Shown: positions 8,024-18,400, counted from the stretch's first letter. The stretch is DNA of 20,418 bases from Sporisorium sorghi (GCA_023212695.1 JALCCG010000349.1:1-20418), one strand, 5' to 3'. Numbers and translations: made by a program. Notes: generated by a model from the letters alone, not told the origin.

Positions 8024-9391
8024 ATGGCGGACGAAATCCGTGCTCCCGCTGCTGGCAGCAGCGCCGTCGCGGATCCATCCTCGTCGTCCACGCCTGCACA
8101 CGCTCCAATAGCCTCGAGCTCAAACAGCAACACTCCTGCATCCACTTGGAACGAGACGTACCGCCCACAATCGCGGTTCAGCTTCCCCGCGGCCGCGCAG
8201 CCCGAGATCGTACGCGCCTATCAAAAGGACACGTACTACAAGGACCTGTTCACCTCCCAAGTATCCGACGTGGTGCGCTCGCTCTTCGGCACACGTGTAC
8301 AGCATTCACACGTGTCCTCGATCTCGCTCGTCGGAGCGCTCGGGTACCACTTGCTCTCCACCTCGTCGATCCCGGGCATGGGCGACGGGCGCGGCGGGCA
8401 GACGCTCGGCGAGGAGTACGTCAACAGCATACCCCAGGACGTGCGCACGGGCCGGATCGTGACGCTGCCCAAGCGGCTCGCGTGGATCCTGCTGCATGTG
8501 TTGGGACCGTATGCGCTTACGAAGCTCTACGCGCGGGTGAGGCGGTACGCGGTCGCGAGGAAGGAGCGGCTCGATGCGGCCGAGGCGAGAGCGCGCACAC
8601 GGGCACGGGCGCTGGACAAGCCGTTCGACGCCGCGGCGCACCGCACCGCTCACAGGCGCCTCGTCGCGTGGCTGGCGCGCAACCTGCCGCCGCTCGAGAC
8701 GCTGCAGTCGCAGGATGGGTGGCTGGCATACCTCAGCGCGGCGCACTTGATGCTGTTCTATCTAGGCGGCAGATTCTACACCGCCGCACAGCGCTTGATG
8801 GGCGTGCGGTACATCTCGACGTACCCGAAGCGCCAGGGCTACGAGCCGCCGTCGTACGAGGTGCTCGGCGTGCTGCTCGCCGTGCAGCTCGCCGTCAAGC
8901 TGCTGATGGAGCTCAGGGGCCGCAGGCGCAGAGCCAAACAATCGGACGCAACGGACGAAGGAGTCGAGGAAAAAGCCTCGAGCAATGCCGCAGACCCAGC
9001 GACGACGGTAGTCATCGACAGCGCCGTCTTCTCGCACGCCTCCCAACCGGCAAAGCGCCTCCCGTCCGCATCTAACAACACCTCGGACAGCGCAGTCATC
9101 GAGCTGCTCTACCCGCACCCACCCACCGACGCCTCCGCACAAAAGGACACCGACGCCGTAGCCATCGCCAAGCTCAACACCTCGGCCGCCGCGAGCAATG
9201 CGCACAGCACGCTGCAGTGCACGCTGTGCATGGACCAGCGCACACCGCACCGCGGCTCATCGGCAGTGACCGAGTGCGGCCACTGCTTCGACTGGAGCTG
9301 CATCACCGCCTGGATCGCCGAGAAGCCCGAATGTCCGCTGTGCAGGCAGCCGCTCCAGCTGCACCGCATTTTGCCGATTTACAACTTTTGA
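8024..9391 (+). CDS. PEX10: Peroxisomal RING-finger ubiquitin ligase Pex10
   Basis: This is a 455-residue, intronless peroxin of the Pex2-Pex10-Pex12 ligase in the peroxisomal membrane, which ubiquitinates the import receptor Pex5. The ATG at 8024 has a strong context (CAACCATGG) and is the first in frame. After a Ser/Ala-rich leader, the Pex2/Pex12-type membrane domain covers about 65-300. It includes AAQPEIVRAYQKDTYY, TLGEEYVNSIPQDVRTGRI and LFYLGGRFYTAAQRLMGVRY with hydrophobic helices. A variable Ala/Ser-rich linker follows. The C-terminal RING uses C399, C402, C418, H420, C426, C437 and C440, and the protein ends HRILPIYNF. The position normally filled by the fifth zinc ligand (H+3) is Asp423 instead of Cys, while Cys421 stands beside the His. 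Identity is clear despite this. Confidence 0.93.
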   Translation: MADEIRAPAAGSSAVADPSSSSTPAHAPIASSSNSNTPASTWNETYRPQSRFSFPAAAQPEIVRAYQKDTYYKDLFTSQVSDVVRSLFGTRVQHSHVSSISLVGALGYHLLSTSSIPGMGDGRGGQTLGEEYVNSIPQDVRTGRIVTLPKRLAWILLHVLGPYALTKLYARVRRYAVARKERLDAAEARARTRARALDKPFDAAAHRTAHRRLVAWLARNLPPLETLQSQDGWLAYLSAAHLMLFYLGGRFYTAAQRLMGVRYISTYPKRQGYEPPSYEVLGVLLAVQLAVKLLMELRGRRRRAKQSDATDEGVEEKASSNAADPATTVVIDSAVFSHASQPAKRLPSASNNTSDSAVIELLYPHPPTDASAQKDTDAVAIAKLNTSAAASNAHSTLQCTLCMDQRTPHRGSSAVTECGHCFDWSCITAWIAEKPECPLCRQPLQLHRILPIYNF

Positions 9392-9631
9392 CGGAGGCGA
9401 TGTTTGTATTTGTACCGCTCACGGGACACGCAATGCAGTCGATCCTCGAGGAGATTGTCAGAGCACGCTGGGTTGAAGGGGGAGAGGCTAAGATTTCAAC
9501 GAGGGTGAGGGAAGGGGATCTCTAACAATACGCACATAGAAACAAGGTGGAGTGAACGACGTCGAAAGAAACAGGCAACACGAAGCTACAGTTGGGAGGA
9601 AAGATATTCCATGACAGTCAAGCGGATCGAA

Positions 9632-9668
<37 letters not shown>

Positions 9669-10026
9669 AGGAACCAACCAGCAGGATCCGAGCAGAGCCG
9701 ACTGCGCCCTCCACGGGAAAATGGGGTCTCTGAGACGACGCTTTTTTCCAAAGCGGCGTGAGCCCACCATGCGTGTGAGAGAGGGGGAAGAAGGGAAGGG
9801 GCATCGCGCTCTGGGCAGATCAAGCTGGGAAAACAGACACAGGAATCACCAGGAAACGAGGGAGGGAGAGGAAAGATGGAGCAGATGAAGAGGAGGAAGG
9901 AGGGGAGGGAGTCGTAGCGCACACTTCGACTAGCGAGCGGCGGAGAGAGGGGCGAAGTCTAGAGGGTGAGGAAAGGATAGAAAACGGTGACCAGCGGAAC
10001 GACAGAAACAACGCAAGGAAGCCCAT
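9392..10026. other. Convergent intergenic region of PEX10 and the SH3 protein gene
   Basis: These 635 bp lie between convergent stop codons and should hold two 3' UTRs. A GA dinucleotide run is present at about 9635-9666, and the + strand is strongly purine-rich around it. The open frames here are low-complexity and lack any recognised domain. Confidence 0.5.
9635..9666 (+). repeat. GA dinucleotide microsatellite
   Basis: About 16 GA units occur within the intergenic region downstream of PEX10. Confidence 0.9.
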
Positions 10027-11866
10027 CTAAGGACCCTCTTCCGCGGTCACAGCGCCGTCTGCGGACGAAGTAGCATTACCGTCACCACCGCTGGTCATGC
10101 CGCCGCTCAGGTTCTCGCCCGAGCCCGAAGTGCCGCCCTTTGTCGACGTGACGCACACCAGGGGGAAGGCGCCCTCGCTGCCGGACTCGGTGCGGCCCAG
10201 GGCCCAGCCGTCGTCGTACAGACGCTGCACGGTGACCACGTCGTCGGGCTGCAGCGTGATCTCGTCGTTGAGCGTCGCGTTGTACGGGTAGATGGCGACG
10301 ACGGTCTCGCCCGGGCAGATGTCGTGCGACGAGTACTGGTCCTTGACGGCGGGGATGGTGGTGCCGCGGCCGTCGGTGCCCGTCTCGCCGCTCATGGCGC
10401 TGTTGGGGCGCTCGTCGACCGAGTCGCGCCCCTTGCCCGCCGCAGCAGCCGCAGCGACGGCACCGGTTCCGGCGCCAGCAAGCGCACCCACGCCCGCAGC
10501 ATTGGCAAACTTGGCATCCGTCGAGGGCCGGCCGAGCTCAGGCGACTTGACCATGGCCTCCTCGCTCTGCATCCAGGGACGCTCGACGTGGCTCTCGTTA
10601 GCCGCCGCGCCGTAGACCGTGTTCTTCTCCGTATCGCCCTTCTCGCCCCGCCTGCGCAGGCAGAGCAGAGCGATGAGCGCACCGAGCAGAGCAGCACCCA
10701 CGCAGCAGCCCGCGATGATGCCCGCCAGCTGACCCTTGCTGAACACCTTGTCGTCAGCGCTGACAAGCTGCTGGCCCTCGGGAGCCATGTTGGCGCCCGA
10801 GACACCGCCGTTCTTGCTGCCGCTCGAGGTGGACGAAGCAGCAGCGCCGCTCTTGGAGCCCGAGGCATTGGAGCCTCCAGCAGTGCCAGTGGCAGAAGCA
10901 GCGCCGGAAGCAGCAGAGCCAGTAGCAGACGCACCGGCGCCGCCAGTGACGGTGGCCGAGTTGGCAGCAGCAGAGCCCGAGGCCGAGCCAGCCGTGTTCT
11001 GAGCGGCAGCGGGCACGTTAGTGGCCACAGTGGTGGTGGGACGGATGGTAGCGGCAAGAGGGTGACCCCACTGCGAGCACTGCGAAAGATCGGTGCGCGA
11101 GTCGTAGCAGCAAGGTGGGGGAGTAACACCGCCGGCAGGGTCGCAGAAGGCGCAGAGCTGGTCGGTCGAGTAGCCAAATCCACAGCTGCCCTCGTTCTCA
11201 ATGCCCGTAACGCACGAGTTGACGTTGGTGGTGGCGAGCGAGCTGTAGTCGGTGCAGGTGTAGTAGTCGTTGGAGAGCGTGTCGGAGCGGACGCTGCGCT
11301 GGAAGGGGTTGAGCTCGTTGGTGTTCTGGCAGTAGGCCGTGTTGTCGACGACGTCCTCTTCGGACGAGGCGAACTGGTTGCACGTCTCCTGGCAGACGAG
11401 GGTGGGCGGGGTTTCGGCGGTGCAGCCGGACTCGTACGAGGCCTGCGAGAACTGGGAGCAGAAGACGGTCTGCTGCCATTGCAAGGTGACGTTCTGGGCG
11501 AGGGTGGTGTTGCATGAAAGACCGTCCTGGATCTTGTCCGTGTAGTAGCCGTTTTGACTGTCGGAGAGAGAATGCAAACCAGTCAGTCGAAGTTGTGCGC
11601 AACACAAGTCTTTGGGCGATGGCAACTTACAAAGTGAGGTAGTGCTGGAAGAGGCTGTCAAAGGAGGCTACGTCGGTGACCGTGTTGAAAAAGTCGTACT
11701 CGCTCGACAAGTTGCTGGGCTTGACAAAGTTGGTCTGGAACGAGGGGCACATGGAGCTGCCCTGGAGACTGATGCACGAGTCCGAGGCGGCCTGGACGGT
11801 GGCAGCGGCGAGAAGAACGGCAGGCGCCGCGATGGCAGCCACCTTGATAGCTTGTGATGTGCGCAT
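10027..11866 (-). CDS. Single-pass membrane protein with Cys-rich ectodomain and C-terminal SH3 domain
   Basis: It has two exons, 11866-11631 and 11557-10027. The 73-nt intron (GTAAGT...CAG, CTGAC branch site) has a donor that splits a Phe codon, giving a 588-residue protein. The N-terminus MRTSQAIKVAAIAAPAVLLA followed by AATVQAA is a signal peptide, with likely cleavage after residue 26. The ectodomain has 16 cysteines, several NxT/NxS sites, and a Ser/Ala/Gly-rich stalk (about 240-340). One transmembrane helix follows at about 354-378 (GIIAGCCVGAALLGALIALL), stopped by CLRRRGEK. The cytosolic tail ends in an SH3 domain (about 496-553) with AIYPYNA, DEITLQPDD, DDGWALGR and GAFPLVCV. The architecture recalls fungal Fus1-like surface proteins that recruit polarity or signalling partners. 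The ligand and partner are unknown, so no symbol is given. Confidence 0.85.
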
Positions 11867-11903
11867 TGCGTCGATTGTGTGTGAAGCGATCAAGCAACGA
11901 GAA

Positions 11904-11904
<1 letters not shown>

Positions 11905-11935
<31 letters not shown>

Positions 11936-11939
11936 TGTT
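11905..11939 (+). repeat. Compound GC/GT dinucleotide microsatellite
   Basis: About seven GC units pass directly into about ten GT units. The tract lies 39-73 nt upstream of the SH3 protein gene start codon, so it may fall in its 5' UTR or core promoter. Confidence 0.85.
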
Positions 11940-12836
11940 GGTGTCCAAATTGGAGGTGGTTCGAGTTAGAAGTGCGTAGAGGTAGAGAACGTAATCGAAA
12001 TCAAAGCCGAGGAAGGAGAGCAAGAAAGGACCGTTGGTTCGATGAACAAGATAGCAGAGTTACGAGAAAGCTGCTAAAGAACGTCGAAGTTGTTTGTAGA
12101 TGGATGTCGCGAAAGAGAGCGTAAGCTGTCGACCAGTAAAAGAGTGCGATCGAGTTGGATTGAGAGACACGGGGATTGAGGGGAGAAGGGGGGACGATAT
12201 GGAGAGAGGAGAGAAAGAGAGACGCGTAGATGGTGGAAGGGAATCAAGATGATGACGAAGACGAAGAGCAGACCAAACCCCCCCCCCCAGCGAAAAAAGA
12301 AGCGAGCGCGAGCGAGAGCACGAGGTTGGACGACGGCGACGACAAAGGGGACGCGAGATGCAGCCAGACCGTCGGATTCGAGAGCAGAGCAGAAGAGAGC
12401 GTCGCGGCGTGGTGGTCGGTGGGTTTGCTCGCTGGTGCGGGTCGGTCAGTCGGCCAGATGGTCGTCAATTAGGACACGGTAGGGCTCTGGTGCCAAGCTG
12501 CAGAGATCGACGGAGCGGAGAGAAGGAGGAGGATGAAACTGGGAGCGGAGAAGAGGTGCGCAAGGATAGTGTATGCAGTTCAGAGCTTGAGCACACCGAG
12601 GACGAACGTCGAGCAGAGTGCAATAACGTTAGCCTCGGACATTCGCACTTGCAGATTGACTTGCAGTCAAAAGAGACATACACTCTCAGACAAAGGCTTT
12701 CTCTCTCTCTCCGTACAAGGGGACGGACAAGATACACAAGACCGAGAGGCATGCATTCGAGCGCAGCGCGACGCAGTCAAAAAATGCTCAGCCGATGCGA
12801 CGTGCATACACACTCGTCTCCTGCCCAGCCTGTCAA

Positions 12837-12884
12837 ACAAAAACAAAAACAAAAAACAAAAAACAAAAAAAAAAAAAAAAAAAA
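12837..12884 (+). repeat. A-rich tract
   Basis: Repeated C-A(4-6) units run into an uninterrupted A run. On the reverse strand this is a T-rich stretch just beyond the two AATAAA signals. Confidence 0.85.
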
Positions 12885-12911
12885 GTTGACGCGCTGATCG
12901 GAACAGAAAAA

Positions 12912-12927
12912 TTTATTCAAATTTATT
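12912..12927 (-). terminator. Two AATAAA polyadenylation-type signals
   Basis: The 10-mer ATTTATTCAA is duplicated at 12911-12930, giving two AATAAA hexamers on the reverse strand at 12917-12912 and 12927-12922. They start about 40 nt past the stop codon of the reverse-strand candidate ending at 12966, followed by a T-rich stretch in that orientation. This is what a 3' end would look like, although fungal genes do not need an exact AATAAA. Confidence 0.4.
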
Positions 12928-12965
12928 CAAGCGCGCCGCCGTGCTCCCTCTCGCTTGCCTCCTAT

Positions 12966-13604
12966 TCACTCCTTCAAGACACCGCCGAATCTTGGAGACG
13001 GGCAGCGCGAGGTGAGCAAAAGGGTCTCGGCGCAGCAAAACGCAGCTCGGACGCGCTCAGTTGCGCTGCCAGAGTGAGGCCAAAAGAAAAATGCCAGCGA
13101 CCTGTCCAACTCGGCCTTCGGCGTCACCTGCAGCTCGTGTCCGGAGCGCATGATGACCTTTCGACTGTCGAGCCGCACTGATGGACGCGTGCCAAAGGTC
13201 CAGAATTGGAATGGCAAGATGATCGTCCCTTTGCCCTTCTGCACGCCGCTTCTGATCGCCGTGATCTTCTGTCGCGCCAGCCGAGTCAAGAGTGAAGCGA
13301 GCTTTGGTTGTCTATACCGTCATGCGCGCCCATCGCATGAGCCAAGAGCTTAGCAACCACTCATTTAAGCAAGGCAAGGCGAGCACCAGGGCATCCTTGC
13401 ACGCTGAGTGACCTGCTGACAGCACCGCCGGAGTCGAGCTCGGAAAGCGTGGCAAGCTTTGCAGATCTCCATCTTGGCCGTCTGGGCCTGTACATAGTTA
13501 CGTGCTTCGCTGTCGGTTTCAAAATGCAGATCGCATGTGGCGCGCGGCTTGCCTCTTTCTCGCACGAATTCTTCACGCCGACCCTTGGGACGGCCGGTTG
13601 TCCT
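12966..13604 (-). other. Unrecognised coding-like region, candidate 3' exons of an uncharacterised gene
   Basis: Two reverse-strand segments look protein-coding. The first (13604-13413) includes TTGRPKGRREEFVRERGKPR and then a C-x2-H-x20-C-x2-C array ending EICKACHAFRARLRR. The second (13268-12966) includes KGKGTIILPFQFWTFGTRPS and RKVIMRSGHELQVTPKAELD, then a TGA stop. Third codon positions are strongly G/C, as in the confident genes. A GT donor at 13412 and a CAG acceptor ending at 13269 would remove 144 nt and keep frame, though the donor GTCACT is weak. The cysteine spacing is like that of GATA-type fingers with one Cys replaced by His, and GRPKGRR resembles an AT-hook; both are only resemblances. 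I cannot find a clean start: the first segment is preceded by a TGA at 13607-13605. It may be a spliced gene I cannot resolve, or a pseudogene. Confidence 0.35.
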
Positions 13605-14341
13605 TCACCGCAGGCGCTTGCCCTGCCAGCGCGCCATCTGGTGGTCCTTCGGCCTCGTCGCCCATGTGCAGAACCTCTGCTTGATATGGAGCCGGAGGGG
13701 AAGAGATCGACAAGAAGAAACGAGGGCCGGTGGGATAGGCCTGGATTCAAACATCGCTTGCAAGCTGCTGCGAGACACCGCGAGGTTCGTAATTGTGTCG
13801 CCTACCGTAGCCGGCTTGGTCCCTCTCTGTTGCTTCGCTTCGACGATGCGCTGCACCTCGTCGATCCTTGCTCGTGCCGGTCAAGGCTTTCATTCGTCGC
13901 TTCAGTGTGGCTGTTTGTTGCGTCGCAACACTCCGGCAGGCAAGACATGTTCTATGCAAGGAGGCCATCAAGCATCCGTCGCGCTTCCCACTCGCATGTC
14001 GAAAATCACCGATTTCAGGTCCAAAAGGCTCGATCTCGTAGATGCGGTTTTTATCCTTCTTTTCCGTGCCATCTTTTCCGATCAACTTTTTTTTGGCACC
14101 TCGATGAAAACGCCCTCACGAAGCAAGGCACAGCTCTTGTCGAATCATCGCTCACACCACCACCTTGCCCATGACATCTGAGCCCTATCGCGCCAATTCA
14201 ACGCGCAAAGAGCAGCGTCAGCCTTCAGCAAAGACGGACGACAAAGGCGAGAAAGCGACAAGGAGACCTACGCCGCATGTGAATTTACGAAACATGTTGA
14301 ACCGGACAGGATAACATTTGCCTCGTTCATTTTTCTCTCCT
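13605..14341 (-). other. Fragmentary coding-like segments, no resolved gene
   Basis: Several reverse-strand stretches look protein-like but lie in different frames. About 13880-13740 reads RIDEVQRIVEAKQQRGTKPA in one frame. About 13750-13573 reads PPAPYQAEVLHMGDEAEGPP in another. About 14085-13870 reads KKDKNRIYEIEPFGPEIGDF in a third. They could be exons or remnants of the gene whose end lies at 12966, or partly chance frames in GC-rich DNA. A possible acceptor with an upstream CTGAC branch site lies near 14177-14220 on the reverse strand. Nothing here matches a family I know. Confidence 0.25.
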
Positions 14342-14640
14342 CTATCCGATCACCTGCTTATCAAACTCTTGCCTCAAGTCTCGGCACTGGTGTCGTTCTG
14401 CTAGATATCGCCCTGCAAGATGCCAGCGGGATACCATCCCGCGTGTCGAGAGCACCAGCGGGCTCGGGACGATATGAACAGGCTTGCTGTTGAACGGGCA
14501 GGCGATGATGTCGTCTGGGCTGAGTGACTCAACGAGACTGAGCCTGAGCCTGAGCTGCTTGCTGTCGGGACGCTGACGGTGCAACGGCTGCTCTGACCAC
14601 TCGCGTGTCTTTGCATCTGCGCACAAACCACAGAGACAGA
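14342..14640 (-). other. Unrecognised coding-like segment with CPFN motif
   Basis: The reverse-strand frame ending in TAG at 14342 contains RLRLSLVESLSPDDIIACPF followed by NSKPVHIVPSPLVL, with G/C-biased third positions and later His and Cys residues (RYLAERHQC). The CPFN...H pattern superficially recalls the start of CHHC zinc fingers, but the spacing is not that of the family. Upstream the frame runs into T-rich low-complexity sequence, so any real exon would begin after about 14640. It may be a 5' exon of the same unresolved reverse-strand gene. Confidence 0.25.
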
Positions 14641-14660
14641 CTGCAATTTTTGATTTTTTT

Positions 14661-15438
14661 TTGATTTTTTTTTTTTCGATCGAGACAAGCTCACACTCCA
14701 CGTCCTGCTGTGTGCCGTGCGTGAGCCAGAGTCTGAACTGAGTCTTTTCGCCCTCGCCTTCGTCACTCGCATCATCCGAAGGAAAAAAAAAAAAAAAAAA
14801 AAAAAAAAAACACACACACAGCCGCACAGCCGCACAAGCAAGCAAGCGTCTTGGACTTTGGTCTTCTCTGGTCGTCGTCACCATCTCCATCCCTTCTTTC
14901 GTCCATCCACCTCTCTGTCATCTCTCCCTTCACCTCTGCCAGCACTCATCCGCAGACCACTCGCATCGGTCGCATCGAGTTCCACGCATACTTCCTCACG
15001 TCGGCGCCGACTTGCTGGCTCGACTGAATTCATTTCAATCTTACTGGGACGACTGCCGACATTCTCTTGTCTTTCCACCTGGCTTCTTGCGTACGGCCAG
15101 CTTCAACACCATTGTCGCCGCCTCACTCTTGGCGATCTTCTCTGAGCCATTCGACTTGGACTGACTGGCTTTCATCGCCTTTGCTCTGAAGCCAAGCACG
15201 TCGCACTCCTTTGCAGACACGGCCTTCCCGCATCACCGCCACGCATCGGGAGCCGCCTCAATTCGATACACCGGTAGCTTCTCTCGAGTCCGCATTGCCG
15301 TGCCCTGTCGCCGACCGTCCCGTGTCATTGCGGAATAATACCTTCTGTCGAAGACTCGCGATCCGGTCCGCGTCCGCAAACCCCTAGAAGGCTCTTACTG
15401 TCCGTCGCTCTCCCATCACATCCACAACCACCACCACC
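14661..15438 (+). promoter_or_regulatory. UBP15 promoter and long 5' leader region
   Basis: This region precedes the UBP15 start codon. It contains an A run at 14783-14810 followed by CA repeats (14811-14820), then a long pyrimidine-rich stretch, and a CCACCACCACC leader directly before the ATG. Short frames here are low-complexity and lack recognised domains. A leader intron is possible but not provable from sequence. Confidence 0.5.
14783..14820 (+). repeat. A tract and CA repeat
   Basis: Twenty-eight consecutive A bases are followed by five CA units, upstream of UBP15. Confidence 0.9.
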
Positions 15439-18400
15439 ATGGACCCACATCTCGATCCTTCCACCGCGCTGGTCAATCCAGACATGGACAAGAACGCCAG
15501 CCCCATGGAGGTCGAGGAGCCCGTGTCTGTCCACGATGCAAAGGCGTTTGCAGACAAGCACCTCGCCGATCTCGGCCAAGAAGAGGAGGACTTTGCCGTA
15601 TGCACCTGGAAGATCAAAGGGTGGCGAACACTAGACAAGAGGATCACCGGCCCAGAGTTCGAGTGCGGCGGTCATCGATGGCGCATCCTCCTCTTCCCCT
15701 TTGGCAACTCGAACGGCCAGCCCAACGACATGGTCTCGGTCTACCTCGACTACGCCGATCCCAAGGGCAGCCCCGAGGGATGGCACGTCTGCGCACAGTT
15801 CGCCCTCGTCATCTCGAATCCACAAGACCCCACCATCTTCTCCACCAGCCAAGCACACCACCGCTTCACCGCAGAGGAGATGGACTGGGGCTTCACCCGC
15901 TTCAACGAACTCCGCAAGCTCGCCGTGCCCACCGATGGCCGCACCCGTCCCATCATCGAGAACGACTGCGCCGACGTCACCGCCTACGTTCGCGTCCTCA
16001 AGGATCCCACCGGCGTGCTCTGGCACAACTTTATCAACTACGACTCGAAGAAAGAGACGGGCTACGTCGGCCTCAAAAACCAGGGCGCCACCTGCTACAT
16101 GAACTCGCTGCTCCAGTCGCTCTTCTGCACACACTACTTCCGCAAAGCCGTCTACCAAATACCCACCGAAGGCGACATTCCTTCCGAGAGCGTCGCATTG
16201 GCACTTCAACGCGTCTTTTATCTGCTCCAGACCTCGGACCAGCCCGTCGGCACCAACGAGCTCACCAAGTCCTTTGGGTGGAAGTCGCTCGATAGCTTCT
16301 TGCAGCACGACGTTCAGGAGTTCAACCGTGTCTTGCAAGAGAAGCTCGAGACCAAGATGAAGGGCACCGCAGCCGATGGCGCCATCACGCGCCTCTTTGT
16401 CGGCAAGATGAAGTCGTACCTCCGCTGCGTCAACGTCGACTACGAGTCGTCGCGCTCCGAAGACTTTTACGACATCCAGCTCAACGTCAAGGGCATGAAC
16501 AACCTCGCCGACTCGTTCCGCGACTACGTCCAGACCGAGATGCTCGAAGGCGACAACAAGTATCACGCCGAAGGCTACGGCCTCCAAGATGCCAAGAAGG
16601 GCGTCATCTTCGAGAAGTTCCCTCCAGTACTCCACCTGCAGCTCAAGCGATTCGAGTATGACATCGAGAAAGACTCGATGGTCAAGATCAACGACCGCCA
16701 CGAGTTTCCGCTCGAGATCGACCTCGCCGACTACATCGACAAGGAGTCGCCGCTCAGCAAGGAGGACTGGAAGTACAAGCTGCACGGCGTCCTCGTCCAC
16801 TCGGGCGATCTGCACGGCGGTCACTACTTTGCGCTGCTCAAGCCCGAGAAGGACGGCAAGTGGTTCAAGTTTGACGACGACCGCGTCACGCCCGTCACCG
16901 AGAAGGAGGTGCTCGAAGACAACTTTGGAGGCGAGATCCCCAACGGCCATCCAGCAGGCCAGATCGGCGCGCGCGCGCCCGTGCGGGCCATGAAGCGCTT
17001 CACCAACGCCTACATGCTCGTCTACGTGCGCGAGCGCGACATTGACGAGGTGCTCAAGCCCATGGCGCCAGAAGACACGCCCGTGCACCTGCGTCAGCGG
17101 CTCGAAGACGAGCGACTCCAGATGGAGGCACGCAAGCGCGAGCGTGAGGAGCAGCACCTCTACCTCAACGTCAAGCTCATCACCGAAGAAACCTTCCGTG
17201 GCCACCAAGGATTCGATCTGGCGACGTTTGAGGAGCGCAACCTGCCTGCCACCGAACTGCCAACGTTCCGCGTGCTCAAGAACGAGCTCTACCTCCACTT
17301 CAAGGCGCGCATTGCGGCGCAGTACAACCTGCCCGAGGACGCCATCCGCATGTGGGTGCTCGTCAACCGCCAGAACAAGACGGTGCGGCCCGACACCGTG
17401 GTGCCCGAGAACGACCCCAACCTCACGCTCGAGACGGTGCGCGACCGCATGGCCTCGCGCCAGCACGACCTGCGCCTCTTCCTCGAGGTGGTCAACGGCG
17501 ACCTCCCCAGCAACGAGGCCAACCCGTCGATGATGATCTTCCTCAAGTACTTTGACACTTCGCGACAGACGCTGCTGGGCGTCTCGCGCGTCTACGTGCA
17601 GCGTCACATGAAGGTCGGCGACCTGGTGCCCACCATCAACGAGCTCATGCGCTGGCCGCCAACGACGCAGGTCAAGCTGTTCGAGGAGATCAAGCCGGGC
17701 ATGATCGAGCAGATGAAGCCCAAGACGACATTCGTGCAGAGCGAGATCCAGGACGGCGATGTGATTTGCTTCCAGATCGAGCTCTCCGAGAAGGACGCAC
17801 ACGACTACGAATCGCAGTCGCTCTACTCGAACCCGATCCAGTTCTACGACTTTTTGCAGAACCAGATCAAGGTGCTCTTCAAGCCACGCTTCGACGACGT
17901 CGACTACAAGGCCGAGTTTGAGCTGACGCTCAGCAAAAAGATGACGTACGACATGATGGCAGCCAAGGCGGGCGAGCGTCTCAAGCACGACCCCTTCAAG
18001 CTGCGCTTCACCACGGGCAACGGCCCCAACGGCACGCCCAAGACCGTGCTCAAGCGCACCGCCAACCAGACGGTCAACGAGATTGTGTCGCCGAGCTACA
18101 TCCAGGGCCAGGCGTCGCTGCTGTACTACGAGCTGCTCGATGTGAGCATCGTCGAGCTCGAGACCAAGCGCAACCTCAAGATCTTCTGGACGGGCGCCAA
18201 CAACAAGGAGGACTCGGTGCACCAGTTCCTGCTGCCCAAGACCGCGACCATCTCGGAAGTGACGGATCAGCTCGCCAAGCAGGTTAAGCTCACCGAGAAC
18301 GGCAGCGGCAAGGTTCGTCTGTTTGAAGCGATTCTCAATGGACGTCAGCAGCGCGAGTTTGTTGGCGTGGAGATGATCGGCAACATTGGCGAGAATGCCG

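Larger units (their letters stand above)
11867..12965. other. Upstream region of the SH3 protein gene, low-complexity
   Basis: No gene is supported here. The stretch holds a GC-then-GT dinucleotide run (about 11905-11939), purine-rich blocks on the + strand (12140-12350), and an A-rich tract with repeated CAAAAA units ending in a long A run (about 12837-12884). The first few hundred bases should hold the SH3 protein gene promoter. Near its right end are two AATAAA signals on the reverse strand, listed separately. Confidence 0.5.

Noticed and set aside
9488..9922. Reverse-strand frame of 144 codons downstream of PEX10
   Set aside because: It is made largely of Ser-Leu repeats from the GA microsatellite and is surrounded by low-complexity sequence between two convergent genes.
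10324..11517. A 397-codon + strand frame antisense to the SH3 protein gene
   Set aside because: It is low-complexity Ala/Gly/Arg/Ser translation mirroring the Ala/Ser/Gly-rich stalk, and the sense strand gives a coherent signal peptide, membrane helix and SH3 domain.
12358..12897. A + strand frame of 179 codons ending in Lys-rich sequence
   Set aside because: It translates microsatellite and A-rich DNA, lacks a domain, and looks like chance.
13449..14181. Overlapping + strand frames of 241 and 214 codons
   Set aside because: They are rich in Arg, Cys, His and Ser with no recognisable domain. The reverse strand of the same region looks more like coding sequence.
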